Source: Cylindrodendrum hubeiense (lineage: Eukaryota; Ascomycota; Sordariomycetes; Hypocreales; Nectriaceae). Taken from it: a stretch of 64,000 nucleotides of DNA. The translations under genes and the position numbers were made by a program. This document shows, one piece after another, positions 32,474 through 44,492 of the stretch. The notes beneath the pieces are model-generated. The model saw only the letters and a list, made by a program, of their open reading frames with translations. It had not been told where the DNA came from and did no database searches. The stretch lies in assembly GCA_014621425.1 (NCBI GenBank), contig JAANBB010000127.1:1-64000 (forward strand). Reading direction: 5' to 3'. The first letter of the stretch is position 1. Each line of letters starts with the position of its first letter.

Positions 32474-34439
32474 CTATTCATATCTTGAATTTAGGCGCAA
32501 GTCGAGACTTTTCCGTATGCTCTGAGATAGCATCCAGTGAATGACGATCAACATGAGCAGCAACGGAATACTCCAACGGAATGGAAGCTGCAAGAAATAT
32601 CGTGACCGCTGGTCTCCTTTTGGATCCGAGGAAACCCGTAACCTCTTTCGTTTGTGACCGAAGTCGTTCCATTCCTTGGCTGCGAGCATCCCTGTGAACA
32701 GGGCACTATACTGAAAGTGTAGACCCGAGAAAACGAACTGCGGGGTGCTGGCAAGAAGCACGCTGAGTATAATTCCAGTGTGATCGTTTCTAAAGGGATA
32801 TTTGTTGGTTATTACTAAAGCCACCTCTGCCATTGCCCCAAAACCGAGATCCCAGATAGTCTTGAAATCTCTCGGGCCGGCAAGATTAACAATGCCATGT
32901 ATCAGAAAGTGTAATGAGACACCCAGAGCGATTGAATACCTAATGGTAAAGGATTAGTACGTAATTTCCCACGAACGTCTCGATTTTATTTGTAAGGACC
33001 TGGCTGGATTTGATATTATTAACAGTGCAAGTTGGATCATACATCACCGTGCTCATTATCCACCGGCGCTGAGTAATGGCTCCTGCCCACCGCCGCTTAA
33101 CTAGAGACCACTCACGAGGCCCAGTCCAATCTTGCTTCGCCATTCGTCTGACATCTGCTGCTGAAGCAAGGCAGCTATTAGTCGAGAATGTATCAGGTGA
33201 AGATAAGAAGGATTCAATGGCATCCCCGAGAACAAAGAGCGGCTCCTCAGGTGGTCGTAAGGCTGTGTACAGAAGTAAAGCGGCCTTGAAAGCGTTTGAG
33301 AGAAGTACAATAACGACGAGATAGGGACTGAGATTAAGTCAACAATGCTGATCTACTCGCTTGCTGAGGCAATATTTGACTCGATTGCCAAACGGTGCCC
33401 AATCATCTGCCTGCTTTTTGACTGTCGGCAACAGGCTCCGACAATTGTCATAACGATACCATGTTTTGACTCCACATACCCAATCATATGCAGTATCCCT
33501 TGTGTAAGGTCCGAAGATAAAAGTACCTTCAAAACGGGGTAACCCTTGCCAGTTCGGATCCTCATCAGGTTCGGAAATCAACACAACATGTTGGTGGGAG
33601 GTCTGGAATGTTGTGGCATACGCGCTGATGCATTGAGAAGTTGTGAGATTCTCAAGGTCGCCAAATCTAGCGAGATCCCATATATCCTCCATGGCTTTAG
33701 ATATATTTGGAAAAGATATGAGATGTGGATCATTTTTAAACGGTATCGTTGTGTTTAATTTGGAAAAACTTGACGAGAAGGTTGAATTTGGATTAGTATC
33801 TGTTTCATTAACTGTCATAACGATGTAGTCAACGGCCATTGGTGCGAAAATGACAACGGAGTTGTAACTGATAAAAACAATTGATTAGTAACTTCTCTGC
33901 ATGAGCGTAAAAGCGTAGAATTTACCCACAAGAGATGCAATGGCACCGACGACAACGTTAAAATACCCCATAGTACGGCTCTCTTCCTTAGGATGTCGGC
34001 CAGGTTGCGGATACTAGGTATCCCGATGTCCATCAATTTCCCTCTTGAGTGAGCCTTGTCGACATCAGTGCGAGTTGGGGCGGATAGACACTGCACGCCG
34101 TAGTTGCTGGCTGCCAAGAGAATAAAGCTGAGGATATTGATGATGAGATGCAGGGCCATATTGATGGCGCGTGTTTCTTAGCATGATCCCTCTTTGAGAA
34201 GTCTCCGACCCCCCATCTGCCAAGCCTCCTCATGGCAGAGTAGTGGATCAGATAATAACGCCAAGATTGAGAACGAAGACGACCATACAGCCACTTGCAC
34301 CCGTGATGAGGCCAAAATTCCATCCTGATGAGTACTTGGATTGGCGGCGCGGGTTGATCAACTCCTCGTCTGGGTTGATAGAGTGTAGTGAAGTTTGATC
34401 TACCGACGGCCTGGTCAGCCTATGAAGCTCTATCGCCAT
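32474..34439 (-). pseudogene. DUF6536 membrane-protein pseudogene
   Basis: The conserved order of DUF6536 blocks is intact: GWNFGLITGASGCMV (TM1), HLIINILSFILLAASNYGVQC, KLMDIGIPSIRNL, SAYATTFQTS, PPEEPLFVLGDAIESFL, and a C-terminal set of membrane segments with LPFRWSIPL and IHWMLSQSI. Introns at about 33868-33929 and 32940-33000 are still spliceable. The frame is broken by TGA codons after the first membrane segment, a run of six G near 34220 that shifts the frame (five would restore it), a TAA just before ETRAIN, and a TGA after DQHC near 33325. The 3' end is also decayed beyond 32474. DUF6536 proteins are polytopic fungal proteins of unknown function. This copy is almost surely dead. Confidence 0.8.
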
Positions 34440-35153
34440 TACGTGTGTGGAAATGCGAGTATTGAATGAAATGAAGTTCCCGATTTTCGTCGTAGACTTG
34501 AAAATTTAAGTGTGCTCCCTAACGATAAACTTCCTAAGATAATACTTGACACGTAGTGATCGTTCAGCTAGCGTTCGTGCCCGGTGTTCCGTACCCAAAA
34601 AGGGTAGTGACCGAAATGAATATGTTTCGGATTTGTCGACTCTGCCTTGCTCAACGTGCATCAGCTTTTAGGTAACTGAACCATTCGGTCTGCAAACTCG
34701 GTTGTCGTAGCGATATTCACTGGGCGTTTACTGTTCCAGCAATTGCAACTAAGATAGGTTTGCGAATTAATGAAATGTGTGATGTACGTCGCAGAAAGAT
34801 TGATGAAAGAGCTTTGTTTTGTTACGAAGAGCAAAGCAGTGCGCTGTTTAGAACAGGAAGAGTAGGATTTGTATCGTGAGTCTCTCTCACTTATAATATT
34901 TTATTCCCGTCCAACAAAATGCCAACGTCCATTGCCCCATTTCCCGGTTACAGCAAAAGGGAGTGATCACTCCGCTTATGCATAGTGGTATCTTGGCCTA
35001 TACTGAATGTGATCTCTATTGAAGTCCCAATATGTCGTCTAATTTAACTACTGAAAAGCGTGGCAGGGTATCGTTGTAGTATCACTAAAAGACTGTCTAT
35101 CATCTTTATTTTGTGTGGACGCTGCGCGTACTGGAAAATGCCCGAGTTTCCCT
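34440..35153. other. Intergenic region, no gene seen
   Basis: Former promoter side of the DUF6536 relic and 3' side of the RGS gene; AT-rich, no coding support. Confidence 0.35.
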
Positions 35154-36871
35154 TTATACAGCAATTCCAGCATGAGTCACTTGGGATGTATACTTCGCGC
35201 TGTGAAGAAATTTCGGCACTGAGTCCTGTTGATCATTAGTATGTGCTCTCCGTAACGTCAAAAGCTTCGAGTAATACTTACGCTGGTCATGAGCTTGAAG
35301 ATTGCACTTTGAGCGTCTTCAAAGAGTGAGGTAACTTCTTGGAGAGTGTCTGCGATGGCGTTGTCCTGAGTCACAGCCTTGGACATTCGACTCGCAAGGT
35401 TTCTGCGGAGTTGGTGATTGATGTTGAGTTCGCGTGGAGAACCAGGGGCTAGGAAGGTGTTGTAAATGCCGTACGACAACCCCAATTGGCCTTTGGCTTC
35501 GTCAACAGAAGAAGTCTCCGCAGACTCAAGCAAGCCTCGTATAGCCGCCTTGCAAATCCGAATGAAAATATCGACTTCCTCATAGAAGGCAAGGTTTTCT
35601 TCACAGAGTGTCTCTCTCAGGTGCTCTCGGAAGAGGAGACGGAGAGTAGGATCAGTTAGAATTTTGTCGAGCTTGTGGGAATTGGTATCCCTGAGGTTAC
35701 AGCGTTGAGGAGCTGTGTCTCTCTTATTTATGGACGCGCTTCTACTCAAACCAGTCGGGTTGACCAATTCCCTCCCTTGTTGTGAGAGAGTGTATAAGGC
35801 GTTCTTGGTTGGTTGAAAGAGTTTGTAGTCTGGGTTTTGTGAAGCGTACAGTCGATCCGGAAAAGCTAGGTCGATGAGGTTATTCTGGATGAAAAGACTC
35901 GAGACCTCAATAGCCTCTCGCATGTCCATGACAGTAGAGTAATCCAGAAGCCAATCAATAGCCGCCTTGCCGGTAAATGTATCGTGGTATAGCCTCCCAT
36001 TAACCCTGCGCTCGGAACATGTCTGGACACCAAGCGCAGCATGGTGATCATATGATGAAGTCGATCCGGATGTTCTTTTAGGCGATTCTGCCCCTTGCTT
36101 TCCAGTTCCAACAAATCGGCCGAAAATGACTTCAATAGTACTTTCATGTAGAAATATCTTGTCAGTCATTGAATCCCTTTCCAGGGTAATGAGTGGAGTC
36201 GAGAAAAGATTGATCAACTCTGACAATTGACTGGGCTGCACTCCATTTCTTGAGCAAAATCGATCCAGTACAGTGATTCCTTTTGGGGTCAATTGCCAAA
36301 CAGTCCCTCTCATTGTGAATATTCTCTCGTGCTTGCCGTCCGCGGATTCGATGAAGTGTGCATCGAGGAACAACTGGCAAAGGGACGCTGCCATTTCTTT
36401 GGCCATGGAAAAGGTGGTTGTGGATGTGGTGGTGACAACTCGAGACGGATCTTTGGGATCTGGCATGCGATTTGATTGCGAAAATTTGAGAGATCGGAGA
36501 TTTTGTATGGCATGTTCGGATAGAAATGTGTATTCAACCTTGGTAAATCGAATCCGATGGGCTGAGAAAGGCATCAGGCTGACTATCAGGGTGGCGAAGA
36601 GATCTTTCAAATCCTAGGAGACCATATGACGTTAGTAGCAATTCCGAAAAGGTAAGGGCTATGCACCCATTTCACCCAGCGTGTTCTTCCGACGTGTAAA
36701 CCATCATCGCCAACCTAAATGAAAATGAGCCTTGCGTACCTTCGAGAATGGCCTCTCATCGTCCGTCATACGGAGCAAGCCGGTTGTTGTTTGATTCATC
36801 TTGCCTCCCTGCCTCAATGAATTTGCTGGGAGATGGCCGGAATGGGGGTGACGTTCTTGATGATCGATCAT
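35154..36871 (-). CDS. FlbA/Sst2-type regulator of G-protein signalling (DEP-DEP-RGS)
   Basis: Spliced CDS complement(join(35154..35225,35282..36612+1,36740..36871)), that is exons 36740-36871, 35282-36613 and 35154-35225, 511 aa. Fungal DEP-like region at about 45-150 (LKFSQSNRMPDPKDPSR is an FlbA hallmark), second DEP at about 235-315 (GRLYHDTFTGKAAIDWLL), RGS domain at about 345-500 (KILTDPTLRLLFREHL; GIYNTFLAPGSPRELNI; FEDAQSAIFKLM|TSDSVPKFL across the last intron). The family speeds GTP hydrolysis on the G-alpha subunit FadA/Gpa and controls growth versus conidiation. The ATG at 36871 follows an in-frame TAG. The sequence departs from the usual FlbA consensus at many sites and has a short C-terminus, so it may be a second, faster-evolving paralogue. 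Confidence 0.88.
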
Positions 36872-39856
36872 CTACAGCCACAGTAAAACCTTCTTGAAGA
36901 TTTACGCAAGTTTTTCTTTTTCCAGAAGCAGATGCAGCGAAGGCGAGGAACGCAAGTCAGTGTGGGGAGAGCAATATATTGAGAAAAGAGACCGTCTCCA
37001 TCTCAGCATGTAAACGATGCCCTATTTGACCGAGGCAAAATACAAGAGCTAATCAAGCGTGACCATAGGGGATGATGGAAGACGAAGCAAAGAGTTAGCT
37101 CATTCCTTAGTGAGTGAGCGAGTTGGAAAGAGAGTGGAGTCTGAACAAGGAGTAACCCCTGACCCATCAGCCAAAAGCAAAAATGGGAGACGAATGGGGG
37201 GGGCAGGTAGACGGAAGCAGAGCCAAGCATGACGCTTGGGCTGAGGCTGAGGCCGCAGGACTGGAATGGCCACGTTCCTACGTTACTTTATCGACAGAAG
37301 ATGGGCGATCAATCTCTGGCTCTGAGCCACGTGAGGAGGAAGTATCGGGATTGCCACCCCGCACGCGACCCGCTATAGAACCAGGATGAAGCAATGGCTC
37401 GGCAGTTGTTTTTTCTCGGGACTGCATGCACCCGTCGGTGCAGATGTCCAAACAAGGCATGTGGATTCATGAGAACGCCGCTGAATCAAATACTGGAAAT
37501 AAACCCGGGACTATTCATACCGTCTATGTTGTCAGAGGGGCTCCGCTCTCCATTTTCATGCCCCATACCCCGTACCGCGCGGCGCCACGAGCACATTGAC
37601 AGAGTAACTCATGCGTCCTTGCAAGATGCAGACTGCCTAATTCGGTAATTTGGGTAGCTAAGAGCAAGTCTTGGCGCCTATTCCGTACATGGCTAATGCT
37701 TGCGCTCCGTAAAACGTCACCACCCCCGCCGTAATCTCTGTCCAGACAAGCCGGCGCCTTCTGGCGGCAGAGCTAAAGTCGCTTCCATCAACGGGTTAGA
37801 AAGTTTGCTCCCCGACACACTACAACGGCACGTTTAAAGCAAGGGTTAGAAGCCGCCTCGTCAGCGGGAGAAGTTCCGATATTCCATCCAGCAAAGCTCT
37901 CGCTAGGCTCTGACGCCATTGTCTACCGTCGCTGCCGGTTTTAAATAGCTCAAATTGCCATACACGCTAGGTAGACGTGAAACTACCATGGCAGTGGCTT
38001 ACTCAGGTCTTACCAAGGAGTGAGAGACGACGGGGAATTCGAGGCTGAATCCCATGATTGAATGCGATCTGTCACTTGGTGTTTACTTCTTCCTGGACCG
38101 GGGCTCACATCATCTGGGCCTACTAAAAGTGGGTATCTGGGGAGGTCCTTGGTAGAAATTTCACCTTTTCCCACCCGACCGAGAGCTTTCCACACGCCTA
38201 ACATGCTCAATAGTCGCTAACAACCCCATTGCAATACTCCATACCATCATTCAACGCTACAGCCGCGAACATGTCTTAGAACTCGAGCCTAGCATGAACT
38301 ATCCCCGGACCCCTGAATACCACCGGTTGGTCGTGTGCAACCCTAATTCATTTGCCCTGTCAGACTACACTTCACTAGTTAACCAAGCTCGCTCCACTGC
38401 ATGCGCCGCCGCCCCCTTATCCTGCAGCCGCAATTCAACGTGGCCCCCTCGTAACCAACCTAATTCTTGCCACCCATCATTAATGACGTATTGCTTTGTG
38501 TTTGACCATGAAACTTACTTCATGCGCCACAGGGGCGGATTTGCCAATGCCATGTTCTTATCACCAGCAGGACGAAACTCGGCAGCGTATTGTCCTCGGA
38601 TGCCTTCCAATTGCTGGATATTCACCTGGCGCGACAGGGGAATTAATGGCCAATTAAGTCCTTCCAGTGACATGTTTTCCGTTCGGCAATTTTGAAGCCA
38701 CCGCGCCGGCTTCTAGCTCCCGACGCTTCCGGACATTATTGACCTTTCTAGATGGTACCCCCACTACGACCTGAAAGCTTTGGTGCTCACCCAAGCAGCG
38801 CGGCTCATCCTGTCGCTTTATCAGACAAGATGGGTTGGATGGAACAGCTTGGTCGCGATGGAAGATCTTGTCTTTTTCCACCTATCTGGGAGGGAGGAAG
38901 CCAGCTATTTGTCCCTAGGTATCCGGCTGATCCGGATATCCTCGGATTAAGGATGTGGTGGAAGCCGATGATCTAGGTCATTAAGGTTGGCTTAGATTCG
39001 AAGTCTAAGGCTAAGGTTGACTGTAACCGGATCTTTGACCGCAACTGGATCTAGGTTTGATCGTAACTACGGCGCAAATCCGGGCCTTTTGTAGAACCGA
39101 CTTTTCCTATCAGACCTGTTTGTCTGAAACGCTTGACCACTGTTCCACCAAGCTTGAGCCTGTGGGTTATCCAATTACCTTAAGCGACGTGGAGTACTCG
39201 GCACTATTGATCTGTTCTTCTACACCGCTCAGATTTCCCCATCTTTTCGTATCTATTGACACCAGCGAGTAACAAGTCTCATCTGACAACTGGATTTGAC
39301 TCAACCATTGGATGATATAGGGTAACTGGTTTAGTGAGAAAACTCATGTCAGGGCCTCGTGGACTTCCCTGACTGTAATGATTAGTATAATGAGCATGTA
39401 TATATCGCTGTCGATGCTTGTCAGAAACTGCATGCCTCGGAGTCGTCTGGAAGCCCGCCTTGCCTCGCAACTCGACGTTCAGTCCATCGCCAATTCCGAT
39501 CAACCATTCAAAGATTTGCCTTGCAGAATGACAAACCACAGTTACCCATTACTAAATAATGAATAGGTTTAGTTTGTATACGAAGGCTGGCAGCATCCTT
39601 TCAGCTTCAATCCCGAGCTTACTATTTCTCACTTTCGTAGCACAATTTAAATTTATCCATCTCTGGGTTGCCGACTATCGTGACAGAGTCTTAGAGATCC
39701 TATCAGAACTATATCGAGTAATATCAAGGCATCTATTCTTGATAAAACCAATTGATAAATACTGATTATGAATTCACTCATTAATCAACTTGGAATCTTT
39801 TGTCTAACTGCTGACTTAATCCAAATTTCAATCTCTATTCCCGCTTGCGTCTAATC
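36872..39856. other. 3 kb spacer, RGS gene upstream region
   Basis: Probably includes a long leader and promoter of the RGS gene (such genes often have long leaders). Frames at 37,183-37,389 and 38,294-38,695 show no domains or splice logic. Short repeats of a TAAGGTTG type occur at 38,982-39,020. No gene supported. Confidence 0.4.
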
Positions 39857-40400
39857 TTAGAAGTGGGCTGAAGGCCTGCCGTAGCGGGCACCCAGATGAT
39901 AGGGATATAGGCGAAGGAAGCCTAGAAGGCAGCACGAAAACCGGCCCCAAGTGCTTCGGTGCTGCCCTTGTAGGCGTACGGTGACCCCTGTATGTCCATG
40001 TTGGTCACCACACCAACGATGACTAGTTCCATGGACGTGCCGAACTAGGTGACTGTGTTGAAGACAGCCCCTTGAGAGCCTGGGTGTTGTCTGAGAACAC
40101 TTCGGCGACGAGATTGAGGTCCTCCAGAACGCCGATGCGCTAGCCGATACCAGGCTGACTGTATACCAGAATCTGGCCCATCCCGTTCCCACGAAGCCTA
40201 TATTGCAGCATGAGCCAGGTTCAATAGCCGCAGTGTAGTATGCTGACTGAGATAGGAAGACATTGCATCAGGGTGATGCCTTGCATGGTGCGAAACATGG
40301 TGAGCTGGATCCTGGTTTGGGCCAGTCCAATACATACTTGTCACCTACGGCACCAGCCATGGCGCTGATGTTGAGGAGTCATGCACCGCTCGTCAGGTTA
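39857..40400 (-). pseudogene. MFS drug-efflux transporter relic with internal deletion
   Basis: On the minus strand a segment like the third membrane span of aminotriazole-resistance-type MFS pumps (LAQTRIQLTMFRTMQGI) runs within about 90 bp into the C-terminal part (GQILVYSQPG; FNTVTQFGTSMELVIVGV; ALGAGFRAAF). The middle eight or so membrane spans are missing, stop codons interrupt several places, and the reading frame changes at least twice. It is therefore a deleted and mutated remnant of a DHA-type exporter. Nothing in frame could give a functional protein. Confidence 0.6.
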
Positions 40401-41113
40401 TTCACGGACATAAGTTAGGAGTAAGTCTGGAGTAGGTTCTACCGTTTGGGGTTATTGCCACGTTATTATGGTTCCCTCATCATGAGACTAGATGGTGTTT
40501 GCCTATCTAGCAGAAAATATTTGGCATTATATTACGGTATTTTAGGATCTGACTTGACGTACGTAGCAACTGACGATGTAAATGTAGACTTTTAGGCATG
40601 AATACACCTAGATATCAAGATGCCAATAGTATGATCTTTCTGGACGATATATTTCGATTCGCAATTATCATTATTATGAATATCCAATAGATTGTATGTT
40701 TTGCTCGTGCAAACCAACCCTTTTCTTCGTGTGGCTAAAATTAGATGCGAAACAGTGTGTCGGGTGGATATGGCTTGCTGGCCAGTGATAAAACGTGAGC
40801 TCAAGGGGTCATTTAAGACATTGCCGAACTCTCTCGTTTAAAGGTCATCTTTGTCAGACTTTACAGCTTATGTGTGCCTGCAGCTTCTGTACTTTCTTGG
40901 TCCCGGCCCAGCTGGTACTATAGTCTTTAATTCTTAACAATTTTCTCTCATTCTTTGATAGCTTAACTTCCTACTATATGATAACACACTCTACGCATTA
41001 GGATTATCAATTGCTTGTGTATTTGAAGCATGGTTGTAGTCCTATTTTCTGGATTTTGGTGGAGATCAATTCTGTTACTCTAAAGCTACCAAATTTGCGG
41101 CTGGTGGGGGTGG

Positions 41114-41258
41114 CTAGTTTTGCCCGGTGAGCTTTCGTGCCTTTTCCAAAGCATCAGACATGAGCGGATCCCCGGTCATATACCGTGATTTAGCAATGAC
41201 CCGGCCAGCAAGCCCAGCGACTAATAGTTGAATCTTAGGAGCAGCAGTAATCAGTCCC
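41114..41258 (-). pseudogene. Possible C-terminal coding remnant
   Basis: A 47-codon stretch ending in TAG reads like real protein (APKIQLLVAGLAGRVIAKS, then a charged helix ending RKLTGQN). No start or upstream exon can be found. Origin is not recognised; it may be the last exon of a lost gene or chance. Confidence 0.22.
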
Positions 41259-41431
41259 TAAATGGACACTTATGTTAACAACCTAGTCCGAGCTGTCTCA
41301 CACATTCGGGTAGCCTTTGCTTCGCGTCTTCGTTCTCATATTATTGTCTGTCGCAGGTTTCTGTTATGGATGAGTCTGTGGTTTTAATTTTCGCCTTAGC
41401 CTTGGGCCCTGATGTAGCAGGGATACTAACC

Positions 41432-41586
41432 GTGGGGCGTTTCCGAAATGAATGGGATGATTTTAGCAGTGGGGCATTTCCGAGATACTGTGTACAATGA
41501 AGCAAGGACGATAATAACAGTGGGGCGTTTCCGAAATACGATAAAAGCAGGGAGGGACAATTGTAACAGTGGGGCGTTTCCGATAT
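41432..41586. repeat. Four dispersed copies of a GTGGGGCGTTTCCGA element
   Basis: Copies start at 41432, 41469, 41520 and 41569 (the second reads GCATTTCCGA). Spacing is 37, 51 and 49 bp, and the DNA between copies is unrelated, so it is not a simple tandem repeat. Each contains GTGGGG, which fits the CreA-type consensus SYGGRG. They lie 280-440 bp before the start of the serine hydrolase gene. Confidence 0.65.
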
Positions 41587-41705
41587 GAAATGAAGCTGAA
41601 GGATTTCAAGATAGATATTTACTGCATACACGAAGCCTCGTGTACGCCTGCGCCTCCTTGCTCATGCAGGGGCGGCTGAACTGGATCTACGGTCAAGTTT
41701 ACTGT

Positions 41706-41714
41706 GCATATAAG
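41706..41714 (+). promoter_or_regulatory. TATA-like element of the serine hydrolase gene
   Basis: CATATAAGA about 160 bp upstream of the ATG at 41870. Suggestive position and sequence only. Confidence 0.35.
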
Positions 41715-41869
41715 ATGAACGTCTACCCGGCTTTTCCCCCTTATCAATTTTATATCAGGCTGGAACAACAACTTGCAACTTTTGTACCTTTCTTAAGTCG
41801 CCAGTGACCACCCTCAGCATAACAATTTTTGCTACCTTTTCCTGCCTACTGTTGGCCATACTCATCACC

Positions 41870-43735
41870 ATGTTGGCTTTTCTTGGATGGTTGACGACAG
41901 TCACCATTGTCGCCGCTGCCACGAGTAATAACGACTGCGTCTTAGCAGGACCGGACTATCCATCACCTTCGAAACTCTCCAATGCCCAATCGTTGGTTGA
42001 GGCAACCGCCAAGTTCGAAAATCAGCTACAAAATATCACGCTCGGTCTGAATGCGAACGATACGGCGTGGGCTGTGGCCTTGTTCTCGTCCAAGGAGAAC
42101 AAAACTCTATACGAGCACTATTATACGCCTCCGATCGATGTTGGAGTAGACAAGGTTGACAAACATTCTATTTTTCGCATAGGAAGCGTTTCGAAGGTTT
42201 TCAGTGTGTGGTCTTTCCTCATCGAAGCGGGTGATCGTTACTTCAACGATCCCATTACCAAATATGTCCCTGAACTTGCGAATTTGTCCAACAATGCACA
42301 GCCGGGTGTCTTGTATGACGACATCAACAACGTCAGATGGGAAGAGGTGACATTGGGTGAACTCGCCAGTCAAGCAGCGGGTATTCCTCGCGATCGTACG
42401 CAAACTTCAGTCTCCAGCCTGTGGAACGAATTACTGACAAAAGTACCTTGAACAGCGACCGCCAATGACTTATCAACGCAAATGCCGGGCCTAGAGATTG
42501 AAAGCCTATTTGGATTTGCATCCCTTGATAACAGCGAGCTAATTACTTGTGATTTTGAGGGCTCACGGCCCTGCTCTCGTCAAGGTATATGATTCCAAAT
42601 CACGCGACTGAGTGAATTCCTCAGTTCTAACGTTCTATTTACAGAAATGTTCGCCTATCTTTTGAAACAGCACCCAATCTATGCAGCGCAACATTCTCCA
42701 GCTTACAGCAATATCGCTTTCACCTTGCTTGGATACGCCCAGGAAGCCATCACGGGTAAAAGCCTCAGTGCTTCCGTGAAATCAAGTATCATCGATGCAC
42801 TAGGAATGACGAATAGTTCCTATGAGATAACCCCGAAATCTGGAGGGGTCATCCCGGGAGCCAATGCTACGGAAATTGGTTGGGATACGGATCTCGGAGA
42901 AGCGGCACCCTCGGGCTCATTTTACAGCTCGACAGCTGATATGGTCAATGCTGCGCAGGCAATGATACAGTCTAGGCTCATTACACCCGGCCAAACACGC
43001 CGATGGTTCAGACCTTCTATTCAGACGGGCTACCTGAGTACCTCTGTTGGTGCTCCCTGGGAGATCCGTTATCTGACGAATCCCAACCAACACTTGGTCG
43101 AAGCCTTCACAAAAATGGGTGATCTGGGCAATTATCATGCAGGTCTTGCATTTTCATCTCAGCATGACCTGGGTTGGGTTGTCCTTACTGCAGGAACGGC
43201 CGATGCAGCGACTGAGGAAGTTCGCAACGAACTATTTAACGCGTTTGGTGATATATTCATTCCCACGGCAGAGAAGCAGGCAAAAATAGAAGCTGTTACC
43301 AACTTCAACGGGTCATATATTGACAAAAGTACGAATAGCTCTCTGACTATCCTCGCTGGAACCGATGGTCGACCTGGCCTCGGTATCACCAGTTTCTTCA
43401 GCCGCGGAAAGGAGATCATAGGACCAAACAGCCCTCTGATTTCTCTCTATGGAGCTGGGGAGTCAGGGCACCTCTACCCGTCGCAGCTACGCACTGTGAG
43501 ACAGAGATGCAATGGGACGGGAACCTATGTTTCTCGCCTGGGGTTTAAAGCTACATTCTTCAGTGAGAAACAAGCCGGTCAACTGGTAGACCCCTGCTTG
43601 ATGGCCTGGACTGCGCTTGGTGCCCCTACATACGGACATGTATCATTGGATGACTGGGTGTTTGAAATGGGAGAGGATGGGAGAGCTCAATTCCTAGATG
43701 CTAGGATGTGGAGACTAAAGCTCGAGCGGGTATGA
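41870..43735 (+). CDS. Secreted beta-lactamase-like serine hydrolase
   Basis: Spliced CDS join(41870..42395,42456..42584,42645..43735), 581 aa. The serine beta-lactamase / penicillin-binding-like fold is marked by S106-V-S-K109 (SxxK), Y239-S-N241 (YxN) and a conserved HxG-like region (GNYHAGLAF). A signal peptide (MLAFLGWLTTVTIVAAATS) and eight or more N-glycosylation sequons point to secretion. The first intron (42396-42455, GTACGC, branch CTGAC, CAG) matters: without it a TGA would interrupt the frame. Such enzymes are common in ascomycetes, sometimes in secondary-metabolite clusters as esterases or acyltransferases, but no cluster is seen here. Substrate unknown. No upstream ATG exists in frame. 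Confidence 0.83.
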
Positions 43736-44492
43736 GAAGACTCATTGCAGGTGCCGCGGAACGGTTTGGCTGTGGGTTCAGGGCTAGACTATGACCTCAA
43801 AGAGTAGAAGGGAGAACAGAGCAAGAGCAAATTAGGTAGGGTTAGAACAGGGCTGTTGTAAAGATTAGTGTTGTAGCACGGGGTTTTCTGAACGAGGGAA
43901 AACAGCAAGCTTAGCGTAATTGATGGTTCTGTAGCATGATAAATGATTTCCCGGGGACTATACCGACCAAGATGCCGATAATCTTATGAATTGACAGTAG
44001 ACTAAGAGACACGTTTAACTTTCTTATGTATAAACCAAGATACATTGCTTGTTTGGTGAAATTCTCACCACTAAGTTGCATCCTTTATTATGCTGTATTC
44101 AACTCCTCTTTGAAAGTGTGTCAAATGAAAGACTCAGCTAGGGAGTGCTGGATCGACTACATGCGACAATCAACATTTACTTGTCTCCAAGCCATGGCCC
44201 TTATTCCCCTTTCACAGCAAGCTTTTGTTCATGAATGGTGATTCAAAAGTGGACCCTACTCTCTGAACAAAGAGATCATTGTCTGAACAAAGGGGCCACT
44301 ACTGCCCGTGAATCACCTGTATATGGTATTAATACTGGGTGTGAAAATTGGATCCTTAAGTGATTGACGGGTATAAATAGAGGCATAAATGATACCCAAG
44401 AAGCACCTTGACTAGACTTTCCCATATGCAAATATCTCAACGCAACTCGCACTGCTGCAACCAAATATTTGACTAAGACCAGACAATCCAAC
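43736..44492. other. Intergenic region
   Basis: Serine hydrolase 3' side and promoter of the small CxxC protein, including the TATA box at 44371. No other gene supported. Confidence 0.4.
44371..44380 (+). promoter_or_regulatory. TATA box of the small CxxC protein
   Basis: GTATAAATAG, 122 bp before the ATG at 44493; a close match to the eukaryotic TATA consensus. Confidence 0.5.

Noticed and set aside
42446..42451. In-frame TGA suggesting a pseudogene or stop read-through in the serine hydrolase gene
   Set aside because: A canonical 60-nt intron (42396-42455) removes it and gives a better protein.
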